Assembly (NCBI GenBank): GCA_964036155.1 | Contig: OZ038423.1 | Span: 49,863,249-49,927,248 of the forward strand | Direction: 5' to 3' | Source of the DNA: Diploscapter coronatus | Lineage: Eukaryota; Nematoda; Chromadorea; Rhabditida; Rhabditidae | DNA length: 64,000 nt | In this document: in pieces, positions 31,088 through 42,700 of the stretch | Layout of the letters: the number at the start of each line of letters is the position of its first letter | Position numbering within the stretch: the stretch's first letter is position 1 | Made by a program: the position numbers and the translations under genes | Notes under the pieces: generated by a model | The model's database searches: none | The model's input: the letters and a program-made list of their open reading frames with translations, nothing else | Told to the model about the DNA's origin: nothing

Positions 31088-31363
31088 TACAGGTCAGTTA
31101 CAATTTTAAAACTTTAAAACTCATGAAATTTTCAATCACAACTTCATGCTTGTCAAAAGCGAACAATTGAAAGGAATACGAAAATCCTATTAATTTTGTA
31201 GAACTTTCATAAATTTAATACAAGCATTCTGTACTTTCTTTCTCGACTAAAAAAATTAAAATAAAGCTTCCGATTTCAGCGTTTCATCATTCACCTTCGC
31301 TCCCCCTTCTTTCATTTCCCTCTCCACAATTCCAATTCCCACCCTCCAACAATCTAAGCAACG

Positions 31364-33858
31364 ATGGCAGTGAACGTGAACAGCTCCGTGACGGACCCCT
31401 TCTACCGCTACAAGATGCCCCGTCTGTTGGCCAAGGTCGAGGGCAAGGGCAACGGCATCAAGACCGTCATCGCCAACATGACTGACATCGCCAAGGCGCT
31501 CGAGCGACCGCCCATGTGTAAGCACGTTCTTGAAGCTAAAAAAACGAGAAACCATTGAAAAGACCTGAATAATTGATTTTGTGCCAAAAATTTGGAAAAG
31601 TTGCATGAAAATAAAAATAAAAAATGATTTTGCAGACCCGACGAAGTACTTCGGTTGCGAACTGGGCGCCCAGACGCAGTTCGATGAGAAGAACGATCGC
31701 TACATCGTGAACGGGGAGCACGACGCGGGAAAACTGCAGGCTCTCCTCGATGGGTTCATCAAGAAGTTCGTCCTCTGCAAGAACTGCGACAACCCGGAGA
31801 CCACTTTGGTGAGTTTGTGAAATAATTGAAAACTTATTGATTTAAGAACGAATGGGTCTGAGTCGAAATCGTGACAAAATTTAACGGAGAACATCAAAAC
31901 TTGTAACACACCGTCTCAAACACGAAAAATTATCTGAAAGTTTATTGTAGTTTCTTTTGGAATTAATCTTTAAAAATCCGATTGTCTAATCTTTCATCAA
32001 GTTCTCAATATGAATGATTTTTGTTGCAGTCGGTGAAGAAGAACCAGATCCATTCGAAGTGCAAGGCGTGCGGCCACGCTTTCGTTATCGACAACAAGCA
32101 CAAACTGGCCACTTACATCGTCAAGAATCCGCCCAAGAAGGAGGTCGATCTGAGTAAGTCGAAGAAAATAAAAATTCTGACCGTTCATAATCAAAAATGA
32201 TATCAAATTTCGATTTTTCCTTTGTTAAAATTATTTTTATCCCTGTAGAAGAAACTGATTGATTGATTGATATTTTTCAGCCAAGGCCAAGGAGAATGGC
32301 AACGGCACTGTGCACGCGGACGAGGCCGGACACGAGGAGACCAACAACAAGGGCTCTTCGAATGAAGAGGACGACGACGACTGGGAGCCTGAGCCGACCA
32401 ACGGGGCTGAGCAGGACAAGTTGACTGGACAGGTTAGGAATCAGAAAAATCTTTTTTCTTTTCTTTTTGTAAATGAGGAAAGTGCTCTCAGTGAAAAATA
32501 AATTACTGGTTTGTTGCAGATGAGCAAATTGGTGTTGGATGCGGACTTGGAGAAGAGCCTGGATGAAAGACTCGACATGCTCCATCAGTTCTTCATCCAG
32601 AAGAAGAAGGACGACCAGCTCGGTGATGGAAAGGTCAGAATTCATCCATTAAAAAGGAAAATCGCATACTTTTCAATTGCAACTGCACAGTATTTGCAGT
32701 GGTGTTCTTGAAAATCGGTCCTGAATTATTTTTCACGAATGTTTTTAAAATCCTATTTCAAATTTATTATTTAGGTTCTCCTGGATGAGGCTGAGCGTTT
32801 GGAGTTGAAGCACAAGGCGCCCCTTCTGCTGGTCAATGTGCTGCTCGATGAGAATATCTACAAGGAGAAGCAGCTGCAGACATACAGGTATGGAATGAAG
32901 AAATTATCTAATCGTAACCGTTCAGAAATATTTGAAGCCCCGGGTTTTTTTTTGTTTAAATACTTTCCTTCAAGGCTAATTTCTAATACTTGGTGAAAAG
33001 TTTTCCACTTTTTACCGATATCTGACGATAAAACTGTAAAATGTTGAAACTTTTCAAAAAAGTTCTATCCGAATGGAAGAAAATGAATTCAATTTCAGAA
33101 CCCCTCTGTTGCGCTTCACTCTGAACGACAAGAAGGCGCAGCGATACCTTCTGGGAGGCATCGAACAGCTCATCGCCAAGCACGAGAAGGACCTCCTCCA
33201 ATTCGCTCCCCACATCATCAAGGCTCTCTATGACCACGACATCTGCACCGAGGAAGCCATTCTCGCTTGGGCTGAAAAGGTGCGACATTTCTAGATCTAT
33301 CATAAAATCAAAACATTTTGATAAGTTAAGGCGATTTGTAAAGATAGATGCATCAAGAATTCTTGCTAAATTTCGATCAAATTTTAGACAAGATAAACAT
33401 AAAAATGCATTTTAGTGAAACCAAAGTGAATGTACATTTTCAGCCATCCTCGAAGTACGTGGCGAAGACGAAGGCAAAGGAGATCATTCAGAAGTGCGAG
33501 GCCTTCATCACTTGGCTCAAGGAGGCTGAGGAGGAGAGCAGCGACGAGGATTCGGAGGCTGAAATTGATGTGAGCCGATTCTTCTTTGAAATATTTCATG
33601 ACAAACTTGAAGGTTTTCTTGTCTACTTTAGAGAAAATACAAAATAAGTACTTCGAGAATCCATGAACTCTCATACCAATCATTCTTTCCTGTAATTTGT
33701 ATTTATCGTTTTTCTTGCAGTTCGATGATCGCACGAACCACACGACCGCAGCGCTGCAGAAGGCGAAGGACGAGGCTGAGAAGCAGAAGAACAAAATTGA
33801 GGAGCCGATAAAGGTTGTGGCAGACGATGGAAACGAGATCGACATCGATGACATCTAG
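31364..33858 (+). CDS. eif-5: Translation initiation factor eIF5
   Basis: 9 exons encode 424 aa, close to the usual length of about 430. eIF5 is the GTPase-activating protein for eIF2 in the 43S/48S complex and promotes start-codon selection. The N-terminus has [11 protein letters not shown] with the catalytic Arg15, followed by [11 protein letters not shown] and [17 protein letters not shown]. The zinc ribbon is Cys99-x2-Cys102 and Cys120-x2-Cys123. A Glu/Asp-rich linker ([11 protein letters not shown]) joins the C-terminal W2/HEAT domain, which carries [14 protein letters not shown] and ends [15 protein letters not shown]; the final residues are the acidic EIDIDDI. Exons: 31364-31517, 31636-31808, 32030-32153, 32281-32432, 32520-32633, 32775-32887, 33099-33279, 33444-33569, 33721-33858. 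An acceptor (GATTTCAG) ends at 31279, so 84 bases of leader precede the ATG, which has A at -3 and G at +4. Confidence 0.98.
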
Positions 33859-35254
33859 AGGAAATGGGAAAGGGACAGAGAGGTTGAACAAACTACCACC
33901 ATCCAAATGGGAATTTTGAAGGCACAATTCTCAAAATATGCTAAGAGGTGTGAGAGTAGACTTTTTGTCCTTATTCTTTACCTTATTTATCATTACTTGA
34001 GAATTTGTGGCTTCAAAATTACCTCATCAAAATCATTTACCCCATCCCAACCATGTCTGTGAGTGCTTTTCTCCTAAGAACGAGTACTAGATTTTTACCC
34101 TTTATTCTTGGAGTAAAGTACTCGCAGTCACACACCATACCCATTCATTGCCCATCATATTATCTTATGATCACAACCTACAACCAATAATTGTATGCAT
34201 CATACAAATAGACCCACAATCTGGCAATTATTATAAACCAATGTATTTCCTTCTTTCCTCGTTTTTATCGTAAGTTCTCTTTTTACTGCTAAGTTGATTA
34301 AATTCTGTTGCCAAATCTAACTATCAATTTATCAATTACTCGGCTAAATTTCCACTGTTTCCGTCCTTTCGTCTTCTTTATTCTTCTTCGTCTAATTTTA
34401 CCACCAACTTGTTCTGCTTGAACACCACGACGCGTCTCCCAAAATTCCATCAATTTTAGCGTCGATACTTCATCTATTTTATCGGAAATCACCATTGAAT
34501 TGAATTAATTTTGAGCACATGTTTCGTCTTTTTCTTTCTTTTATTCAAAATTGTAGCCTTTGTGTGCGTCTCTCTATTATCTTATTTATCGAAAACTACT
34601 CATTTATTATTCAATGAATAAATAAAGTTATGAAAAATGAAGAGAAAATGGTATATAATATGATCCATAGTTTCATCTAGAATTTTAGCTAGTGGTCGCT
34701 AATCATAACCCAATTTTTACTGCTCGTCTTTTAATTTTCAAAAACTAGCTGCAATATTACGTTTCGATTGTTCTAAATTGAACATTTCAAAACTTTACCG
34801 CAGCGTACTCGATTAACTGTGGCCTGTTCGGTCACTATTTCGATTGAACGTGTCTAAATTTTTCCCCCACACAACGAGGGCCGTGTATGATGAAAATGGA
34901 GGAAGATTTCAATCGAGTAGATAGATTTAGTCTATGACTAAAAGTTCTAATTTTTCTAGTCCATAATATGAGCGGAATTGAGCATTTATTAAATCGATAG
35001 AAAAGGTTTTTTACTTATGGCAATAATTATAAATTTAATGTAATTTTCCTTCAAAAAATTTCGTCAATTGGCTCATTTTCAATAATGTGCTTCTATTTTT
35101 TGCGCAAGGCATACCCTGCGTCTCTTTCCATTGAGAACTGCTCGTCTGACCTCCCATTCTGTCAATGTTAGAGAATAAGTGCACAAACACGTATTTGATA
35201 TTTCTTGAAAACGTTTTATAAGAAACTCAGCTAGAGACCCACAGGCCACATAGC
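33859..35254. other. 3' region of eIF5 and convergent intergenic DNA
   Basis: No coding exon is seen. Overlapping AATAAA signals at 34617-34626 are the likely eIF5 polyadenylation signals, giving a 3' UTR of about 760 bases if used. The rest is AT-rich without clear structure until the inverted repeat at 35255. Confidence 0.45.
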
Positions 35255-35397
35255 GGCACTCATCGGAGTCGATAAGGGCCGGCCTACGGTCGAACTTGAC
35301 TAGCATTTTCGCCCCATTCAGAGGATGGTGGACGGCGAAGAAATGCTAGAGTGAAAGTTCGGTCGTTTAGGACGCGGTCCTTTGACTGCCAGTCCTC
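35255..35397. repeat. Long imperfect GC-rich hairpin between eIF5 and the small membrane-protein gene
   Basis: Around the centre near 35323, CTAGCATTTTCGCC (left) pairs with GGCGAAGAAATGCTAG (right). Further out, CGGTCGAACTT pairs with AAGTTCGGTCGT, and AAGGGCCGGCCT with AGGACGCGGTCCTT, with bulges. Total extent is about 140 bases, with base composition clearly GC-richer than the AT-rich flanks. It has no coding frame. A foldback transposon remnant or a structured RNA are both possible. Confidence 0.6.
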
Positions 35398-35646
35398 TTA
35401 TTTTTGGAAACTCGCTTCGAATGAAGTGGGTGATGCTTAGTTTTGTTTATTTTACAAACATGATAAATGAAAATTAGAATAAATAAATCACAGACAGATG
35501 ATACACAATGTACACACACGCGTAAATTCAGTATCGTAGTTGTTTTCGAAACATTTCGAAGATGTGAGCTTCACAAGGACTAAAATCAAACATTTGATCC
35601 TCTATCTTCGAAATTTTTAACTTGAAAATAAACAACATTGCTGAGA

Positions 35647-36582
35647 TCAATGATGGACATCCAGTGTGATGGTTTGCAGAATGATAATCGTAATGATGAT
35701 CGACATGGCCGTAATGCCGAATCCCCATGCGATGATTACGTGACGGTGCTTCTTCAGGTATCGCAGGATTTTTGTAGAAGTTGAAACTTCGGGTTTCTTG
35801 TAAACGTACGCTAGAATTGAATTACTTTAAAATTTATTTGCACAGGTAGCGGGAAGTGGAGGTTTTCAAAATTGAAAAAAAACAATTTTCGTAAAAGGCC
35901 TAATTAAAACCCAAATTATGCTTACGTGTTTGTACTCGTCGAACAACGTAGACTGGAGGAGGCTCGTGGAAAACTTCGGATATTGACAAGGAAGGCATTC
36001 TGAAATGATTTTTGATGATTTGATGAAGAGATTATTTGAAACCTAATATCTCGTAGCTCATATGAATTGGCAGTCAATTGTTCTGGCGCTAGATATTGGT
36101 AGTCGTTCATAGTTCGGGGTAAAGGTTCTCGCTCTTTCATCGTCTGAAATAAGCCTAATATTTACTTTCGTTTCCCCTGCAGAAAAGCTCATCTTCCTAG
36201 AATTGTTCTTCAAATAACCATAATATTTCGAGGATTTTAGGTTACTTTGCAGCGCAGTGAGATAATATTGCACAATGGTTGTTTGCCACAAATTCGATTG
36301 AATGATAACATTTCCGTTACCGTAATCGTCTCTTATCATTGACAATTTTCTAACCTGTTGTAGCGAGGCGACACAAACACTGATGGATCTGCTGTTCCTT
36401 TTGCCCTTTTTGGCGGCCTCCTGGATCTTCGCCCTCTCTTCAGGGGTTATCGTCGTACTGCATTCCGGCTGCTTTTCAATGTCGACGTCACTTTCATCGT
36501 CGGTTTCTTTTTTCTGAATAGGTTATATTAGAGACAATATTCGACCTTTGTATTATCGTTGTGCTATCCAGACGTAAGACAT
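35647..36582 (-). CDS. Small single-pass membrane protein, unrecognised
   Basis: Four exons are solid on the minus strand: 36355-36513, 36043-36143, 35926-35999 and 35647-35810, all in phase and ending at a TGA (35647-35649). A possible first exon, ATG TCT TAC at 36574-36582, joins in frame through a 60-base intron but with a weak donor (GTCTGG), so the start is uncertain. The product would be about 166 aa. The N-terminal half is charged and contains ETDDESDVDIE and EERAKIQEAAKKGKR. Near the C-terminus, after a basic stretch (RYLKKHRH), is one hydrophobic helix (VIIAWGFGITAMSIIITIII), ending in a short polar tail. A type II or tail-anchored topology is suggested. No family is recognised. It lies convergent with eIF5. 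Confidence 0.7.
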
Positions 36583-39500
36583 AATATTGATTTCATTCAA
36601 CAAATTTTGAGGAACAATTTTTAGCACTATTCCTCTCATTATTCTGTACATGTATGGTAAGAAGAGCAGAACTTTTAATTGCTAATCAGGGTTGGTTTCT
36701 AAACATCCTCCTATGAATATAGATTCATTCCCAGTTCATCGCAACAAATGCTAAAAAATATCAGGTACAAGTCTTGTCACGCGACCCCCTTTTTCTCTAT
36801 CAATCATAATAAATTCAATTCGTGCCCCCTAGAACTAGACTGCATGACCGGACTGATAAACAAAGGACGAAGGTAGCCGCTGCAGGAATCAGGCTGATTA
36901 TGAGCTGCACGTCATTCGTTATGCGTTTGACTCACGCTCTGATTGTCTGGGTCCTATCACGAATTTGCACCAAAAGAAATCTTCATTTCAATTTTTGTTT
37001 CTAACACTTTATCATTCTGCTCAAATCGTTTCTCTCTGCACAATTCACTCGAACCGTTTGTAACATTCGCACAATTTTGGACTAGGAACTGTAGGAAATG
37101 AGCAGGTGAATTTTACAAGAGTCTTAAATCACCTCTCCCTCTTGCTACTTCGTACCGTTACTGATAACCTGATACTGCCCCTAATCCCAATGAGTGCTTA
37201 TCACTGCTAGCTGATGGTTTTGTTACTTCACAATGAAAGAATCACATTAATTGAGTGCTGAATTCCGATCGATAACAGGAACATATTCTGAGCTGATTAG
37301 TGAGGTTACGTCAATGCAGAAAATGGGGTGCCCCAGGAATTTCGTTATTCTTCTCCTCAATTTTCTCGTTTCTCCTTTGTTCGCTCTCTTACATGATCCT
37401 TTAGATACAATTTTTCGGTCTTCTTATGAACAGGTTCCTTTCACTCAACATTGACTACTCTCATTTGGCGCTGATTATTTATCATGACAATTAGTAAAAT
37501 TGGATAGATAAGTGCAAAATAGTCGATTTTTCAAAAGTGGTTATTTATAGTGGTACACGATTTATTTTGTAGCGCGTTATTGGAAAGTAGTGCTTTGAAT
37601 GAGGATATCGGCATAAAGCCGTTCTCTCGTCTGACTTTCGCTTTTTAAAATTCCGATTTGATGATGACTTACTCGGTTATGATTTGAAAATGAATGCGAT
37701 CGTTTCTTGTATCGTTCGATCTCTGTTCGAGCCGTCATTTTTGTGAACGTATTCAAACAGTCTGGAAGAAAATACTTTAATATTCAGATTTTTCTAAAAC
37801 TAATTGCAAATTACCGAAATTCATCAAATATTCTTACAGTTAGCATAGGAACTATGGAATATCAGATTCAGACAGGAATGGGGTTTGTGAGATTTGATCG
37901 TTTGGTCGTGAAAATGAAAAATTTGCTGCTATTAATTCACTGTGAACGCTCACTCAGATGAAATCATTTCGAATCGGATTTAGTTTTCATTTATTTGGTG
38001 CAGATCTTTCGGAGTGGCTAATTGAAATTTCGTTCTTTTTATAGGATCAAATTTTTCGAACAGTATAATCTGATACAAAACACTCTAGCTGAGGTTAGAA
38101 ATTGGATAACTCTTCGGTCTTTAAAGTATTTGAATTTTCGTAATTTTTATCTTTGGATGTAATAGTTCAAATATCTATACATACTATGATAGTTTTTTTC
38201 TAGAAAACATTGAAAGCAATTAATAAAAAGTAAAGAATGCTAAGCAGATTATCAGTTTTAAAAGTCGTAAAAATTTGAAAAATAAGAAAATGTAGAGACG
38301 GGCGATTCTCAGGAGGGAATTCGTTAGCACTGAGCCTGTCGTGGACAGGTTGAGAAATTAGAGAAAAGTGCTGTTGATCAGAAAAGGAAAGGGAAGGAAA
38401 GAGAATGATAGAGTAGTCATGGAGCAGTTAAAGGTGAAGGTGAAGGTAATTGTGATTGAGGTGATTAGCTGATAAAAGATGAAGTGATAAGGCCAGAGGA
38501 AATGGGAGCAGAGACAATCACTGACAAACAGAAGCATAGTTTGTAAATTGATAAGAAGGAATGAGTTATGGGCACCACCAAATTATCACGTTTTCTAATG
38601 CAAACACAAGAAAATGTTTTTCACGACTTGGAGACAGTTATTATTGGAGAAAAACAACAATATTTGCACTTAATTGAACAATGGTTGATGTTTATTGCGG
38701 GAAAAAGTGAACTAAAAATCGTGTCATAATTTTTGGAACCATAATTGATACTGAGACTGAAGATAGAATCAGAACTACAATTTCATCAGCATCTCATCTC
38801 AACCTGAATCGCAATTCTGAGTATATGCAACTGATTTTGATTAAGGAATTTGTTATTTTCTAGAGGTAACCTTGCAAGAATTCAATCACATCACGTTACA
38901 TCTTATCAAATACAATTCATTGTAATCCTTCCGTTTGCAAAGCAAACTTAGCGACTGACAACAGGGTTCGTTTACAACCACGCCTACAAGTTATATTTAC
39001 ATTTGTCACATTACTTTACCGTATACGTCAATTTTAAACTAAATTTTTTATCTCGAAAATTACAAAAATTCAAATAATTCAATGAGCAGTAGATGAAAAT
39101 TAATGATAATCATGAAAATGTGATGATATCATTTCGAATGACAAAATATGCAAAGAGAAATATCTGAATCCCTATTCTCAGTATTATACCCTGTAAATTA
39201 TGGCACGAACTATGCGATAACACTCGTTTTCCGATGATTGTCGAGAAAATCAAAGTCGTAAATTGCTTGAATAACTTTGTGCGATTTGAAGATAATGAGT
39301 TATGAGCATTTGTGATAAGAGGAGAATCGTAAACGAAAAATCTTATGATCAGAGAAAATTCCGGAAGCTCTATTATTTTCGAATGACATTTTGATCACAT
39401 AACCTAAGAGTTAATCTATCAATTTGCCAATGGAGCAAACGGTCAGACTAGACACACATATCGACTCGTAGAATATTAGAGATGAGTATTTTTAGAATTT

Positions 39501-39702
39501 ATGAGTATATGAGTACTTTATACGCAATATGCGTAACTTATCAAATATCATGAAAATTTAGAAAACTAATGAACACGTTGATATCAGACAATCGCAAAAT
39601 GATCATTTTTTCGTTTTATATGCTATTTTTCCAAATTTTGCCAACCAAAAATTTGATGTTCACCGAAAAACGCTATTACGATGAGATACAACAAAAGTAC
39701 TT
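36583..39702. other. Intergenic region between the small membrane-protein gene and the GPCR
   Basis: No gene is supported. 36790-36960 is GC-richer than the surroundings and might be the promoter of the minus-strand gene downstream of it. Further right the plus strand becomes purine-rich. ORFs at 37251-37454, 37707-37961 and 39569-39793 lack splice context; the last overlaps the GPCR final exon. Confidence 0.4.
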
Positions 39703-42700
39703 CTATAAGGCAGTGATAGAAATGGAATCTTCAGTCCTCGATGCCCTGGAAGGTCGATCACTGCTCTCTCGAATCGGTTTTACCAGAATGTGAGGCCTCT
39801 GTTCACTGACCTCATTGTCGACGATGTTCACTTCAGCTAGCCACCGAGCCATAGGGCGGCATGAGCTTATCTGAAAAATCACAATGGATGATAGTTAGAT
39901 AGTTAGTAAAAACTGGCTATCGAAAATTTTCAAATTAGTAGAAATGCATTAGAGGAATGGACTTCATAAACTAAAAATTTCGAGGCTTTCGAAATAAAAA
40001 AGTCCTTGTGAGTCTTGTTAAAAGGATAATTTTTAGCGTCAGCAATTTTACCTGACTGCTCACAGCATCTTCCATCCCACTGTCCTGGTCGTCATCAACC
40101 AGCAGAAGAAATTGCGAATTCGGATCATAACTCGCTTTTCTTCCTGGCCATTCGAAATTCGGCAGAGACCTTTGGGTTAGAGGCTGCCAGATCGGGGATT
40201 CCCGACCAGTCTGAGAGTCTGAAACTAGAAGATATAATCTTCTATAGGGTGCGTTAGAAACTTGAAAACATTCTCTGATAGTAGAATTTCGTTATATCAG
40301 CTACTCAACTATTTTCTGGTTAATTTGGCAAAAAACATTCAGTGCCCAGTTTATAATAAGTTTATCGAAGAATTCAAACGTTCACAAGGGAAGCGCCTAC
40401 AGAGGAACTCACAAATTTGGGTGAAATTTATCAAATAAGGGTTTTTGATGACATTCTGAGATCACGACGATTACATCAAAAAGCGCTCAAACCCACTCTG
40501 AACTCGTCGAGTTTTCACTCGTATTTTGGGTGAGAAGTGAGCTGTTTCGCTTCCCAGTCATGTAAGCTAATTTTGCAAACTCGTAAATACATTGAAGAAA
40601 TCAGGAAAAAATCGAAACTAAAGGCTTCAGAGTGTATGTTTGAGCACTTTTGGATATGGCTATCGTGATTAGCGCCAGCAAAAATCCCCATTAGATAAGT
40701 TTTATCAAAATCCGTGAGTTCCTACGCGAGAACCTCCCTTGTCAGATGTAAAACCTAAAATGTAATATGAAATGTTCTCAAAATTTTATGAAATCTGTAT
40801 TTCTTCTAGAATTTTTTACCATATTGATCAGGCATTAATATTGGAATGTTGTTGTGGAGTTTTTCGTGTTTTTCGTGCTGATTCTCGGTATTGACTGGCA
40901 GATATTGCTTCTTGGCAGATCTGAAGCAGCAGTAGAAATCGCCGATGTAGTTCCTGACGCGACTCGCATGTAGTCTGAAATTATTTATAATTAGCGAATT
41001 CTCGAATTCGCTCTATTTGCACAGCAAGTACGAAACGAGTCTATCCACTCAAAGTCCCTGGGGAATTTAGGAAATTAGCTAGAAATAAGCCGGATAGTTT
41101 TTGGACTTTCAAAGAGAAAAGAAGTTGAATGTCTGATGTTTGTAAGCGATTGTTTACCTGAATAGATCTCGGTATATTCGATTGAAAACGTAGTAAATAA
41201 TGCAATTAACAGAGGAGTTGAGTATGACGAGGAAATTCGAGGCGTCCGTGATGAGGTTCAGGAAAATCGCATTTGGCTCGAAGAATCTTTCGACAACGTT
41301 TACGATTAGAGCCTGAAAACCTTACAATAATACCATTGCAAATTTTGCAGAAATTGGATGAAATTTACAAAATATTCGGAAAATTCTAAATCTTACCAAA
41401 GTGTTGCAGCAAAGAAATAGCACAACAACCATAATCATTGTGATCGTATCATCGCCGTTTCCAACCGTGGGTTTGACTGTCATTGGAGATTTTAACAGTT
41501 CATTCGTGAAATTGTTCCTACCAAATTACATTTTAGGGTTAAAAAATTTTTTATAAAGATTTTCTCACGATTCCAAATTTCCGTTTCCCTGTGCAGCATT
41601 TTGTCGCATCACGATGATCGCATTTAGACATAGTAGAAAGAAAAATGGCAGAAGTGTCATTAGAACCATGTACATGTAGACGTTGTAGACAGTGTTGATC
41701 ATGGAAAATAATGTCGTTGGACAAATTTCAATCATTTGTTCCTGAAGTATAATTCCTGATCAATTTGAATAGCCTATTAAAATGCAAAGTGGGAAAAGAG
41801 AAGGGTGTGGTTATACATAGAGATATCATAAGATTTCAACTCGTTTTATTTTTCGTAGCAAATCTCAATAGTGTGATTTTTAAACTGACCCCACTAGTTT
41901 CATGGAAACATTTTCTTAGGTTGAACTGTGGTAATCGCAATGAATTGTACATAATGGAGACCACAACAATCGTGTAGCAAATTTGTTTTGCTCTGGCCAC
42001 GGTGCAGTAATCCTTGGACAGTGAATGCCAACAGACCTGAAAATAACTTTTTTCAGCATGTAGGCAATTATGGCGAAAGTCATTGATACACTAATGATAC
42101 TCGAAAGTTCTGACATTAGTATCGATATTGGTGTCATGAGGGCTATCTTCCGACTAAGTATATTTTTTAAATCCTTGCATTGATATAGCATTCCAAAGCT
42201 GCAGCCACCGTGAAATAGATTGAGCAAGTCTGAGCCATATATCCAAATGGAAGCACGTAAACGGTCGTGTAGGGCGCTCTGGATAATTCTGGGATATACG
42301 ACCTTGCCGAATCTAGAATTGAAATTTGAATCATTTTTGAAAGACAGAATACCGATCCAAAACACGAATAGACCCGTTAAAATCACGAGAAAATCGGAAC
42401 AGGCTAGAAAGAGGAGATATGTATTCGCGGAATTCCGTAGTCTGAAAGTATCATTATTTTTCATTCACAAAAAGAATCTTACCTCCTTCTGGAATATAGG
42501 AAGATATTGATGATGTTAGTAAAAACACCAAACACGGACAGAAATGGCAAAGCGATAATAATCAAAATGTAATTAGTCCTGAAATTGGAATTCTTTTTAT
42601 AAGATATCAACAAATTTAGTTTTACCAAGCATATGGCGGAGAATAATCTTCAGTTTGCAAATCCTGACATAGGCATTCTGTATCGTTCACGCCGTATTCC

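Noticed and set aside
30246..31092. Alternative frame through the same two exons (starting ESFDPFLG)
   Set aside because: Open through both exons and into 31280, but third-position GC is low and no start or family is evident; kept only as an alternative to the reported ORF.
41916..42464. 182-codon continuous minus-strand ORF
   Set aside because: It reads through introns of the GPCR in a shifted frame; the spliced model restores transmembrane 3.
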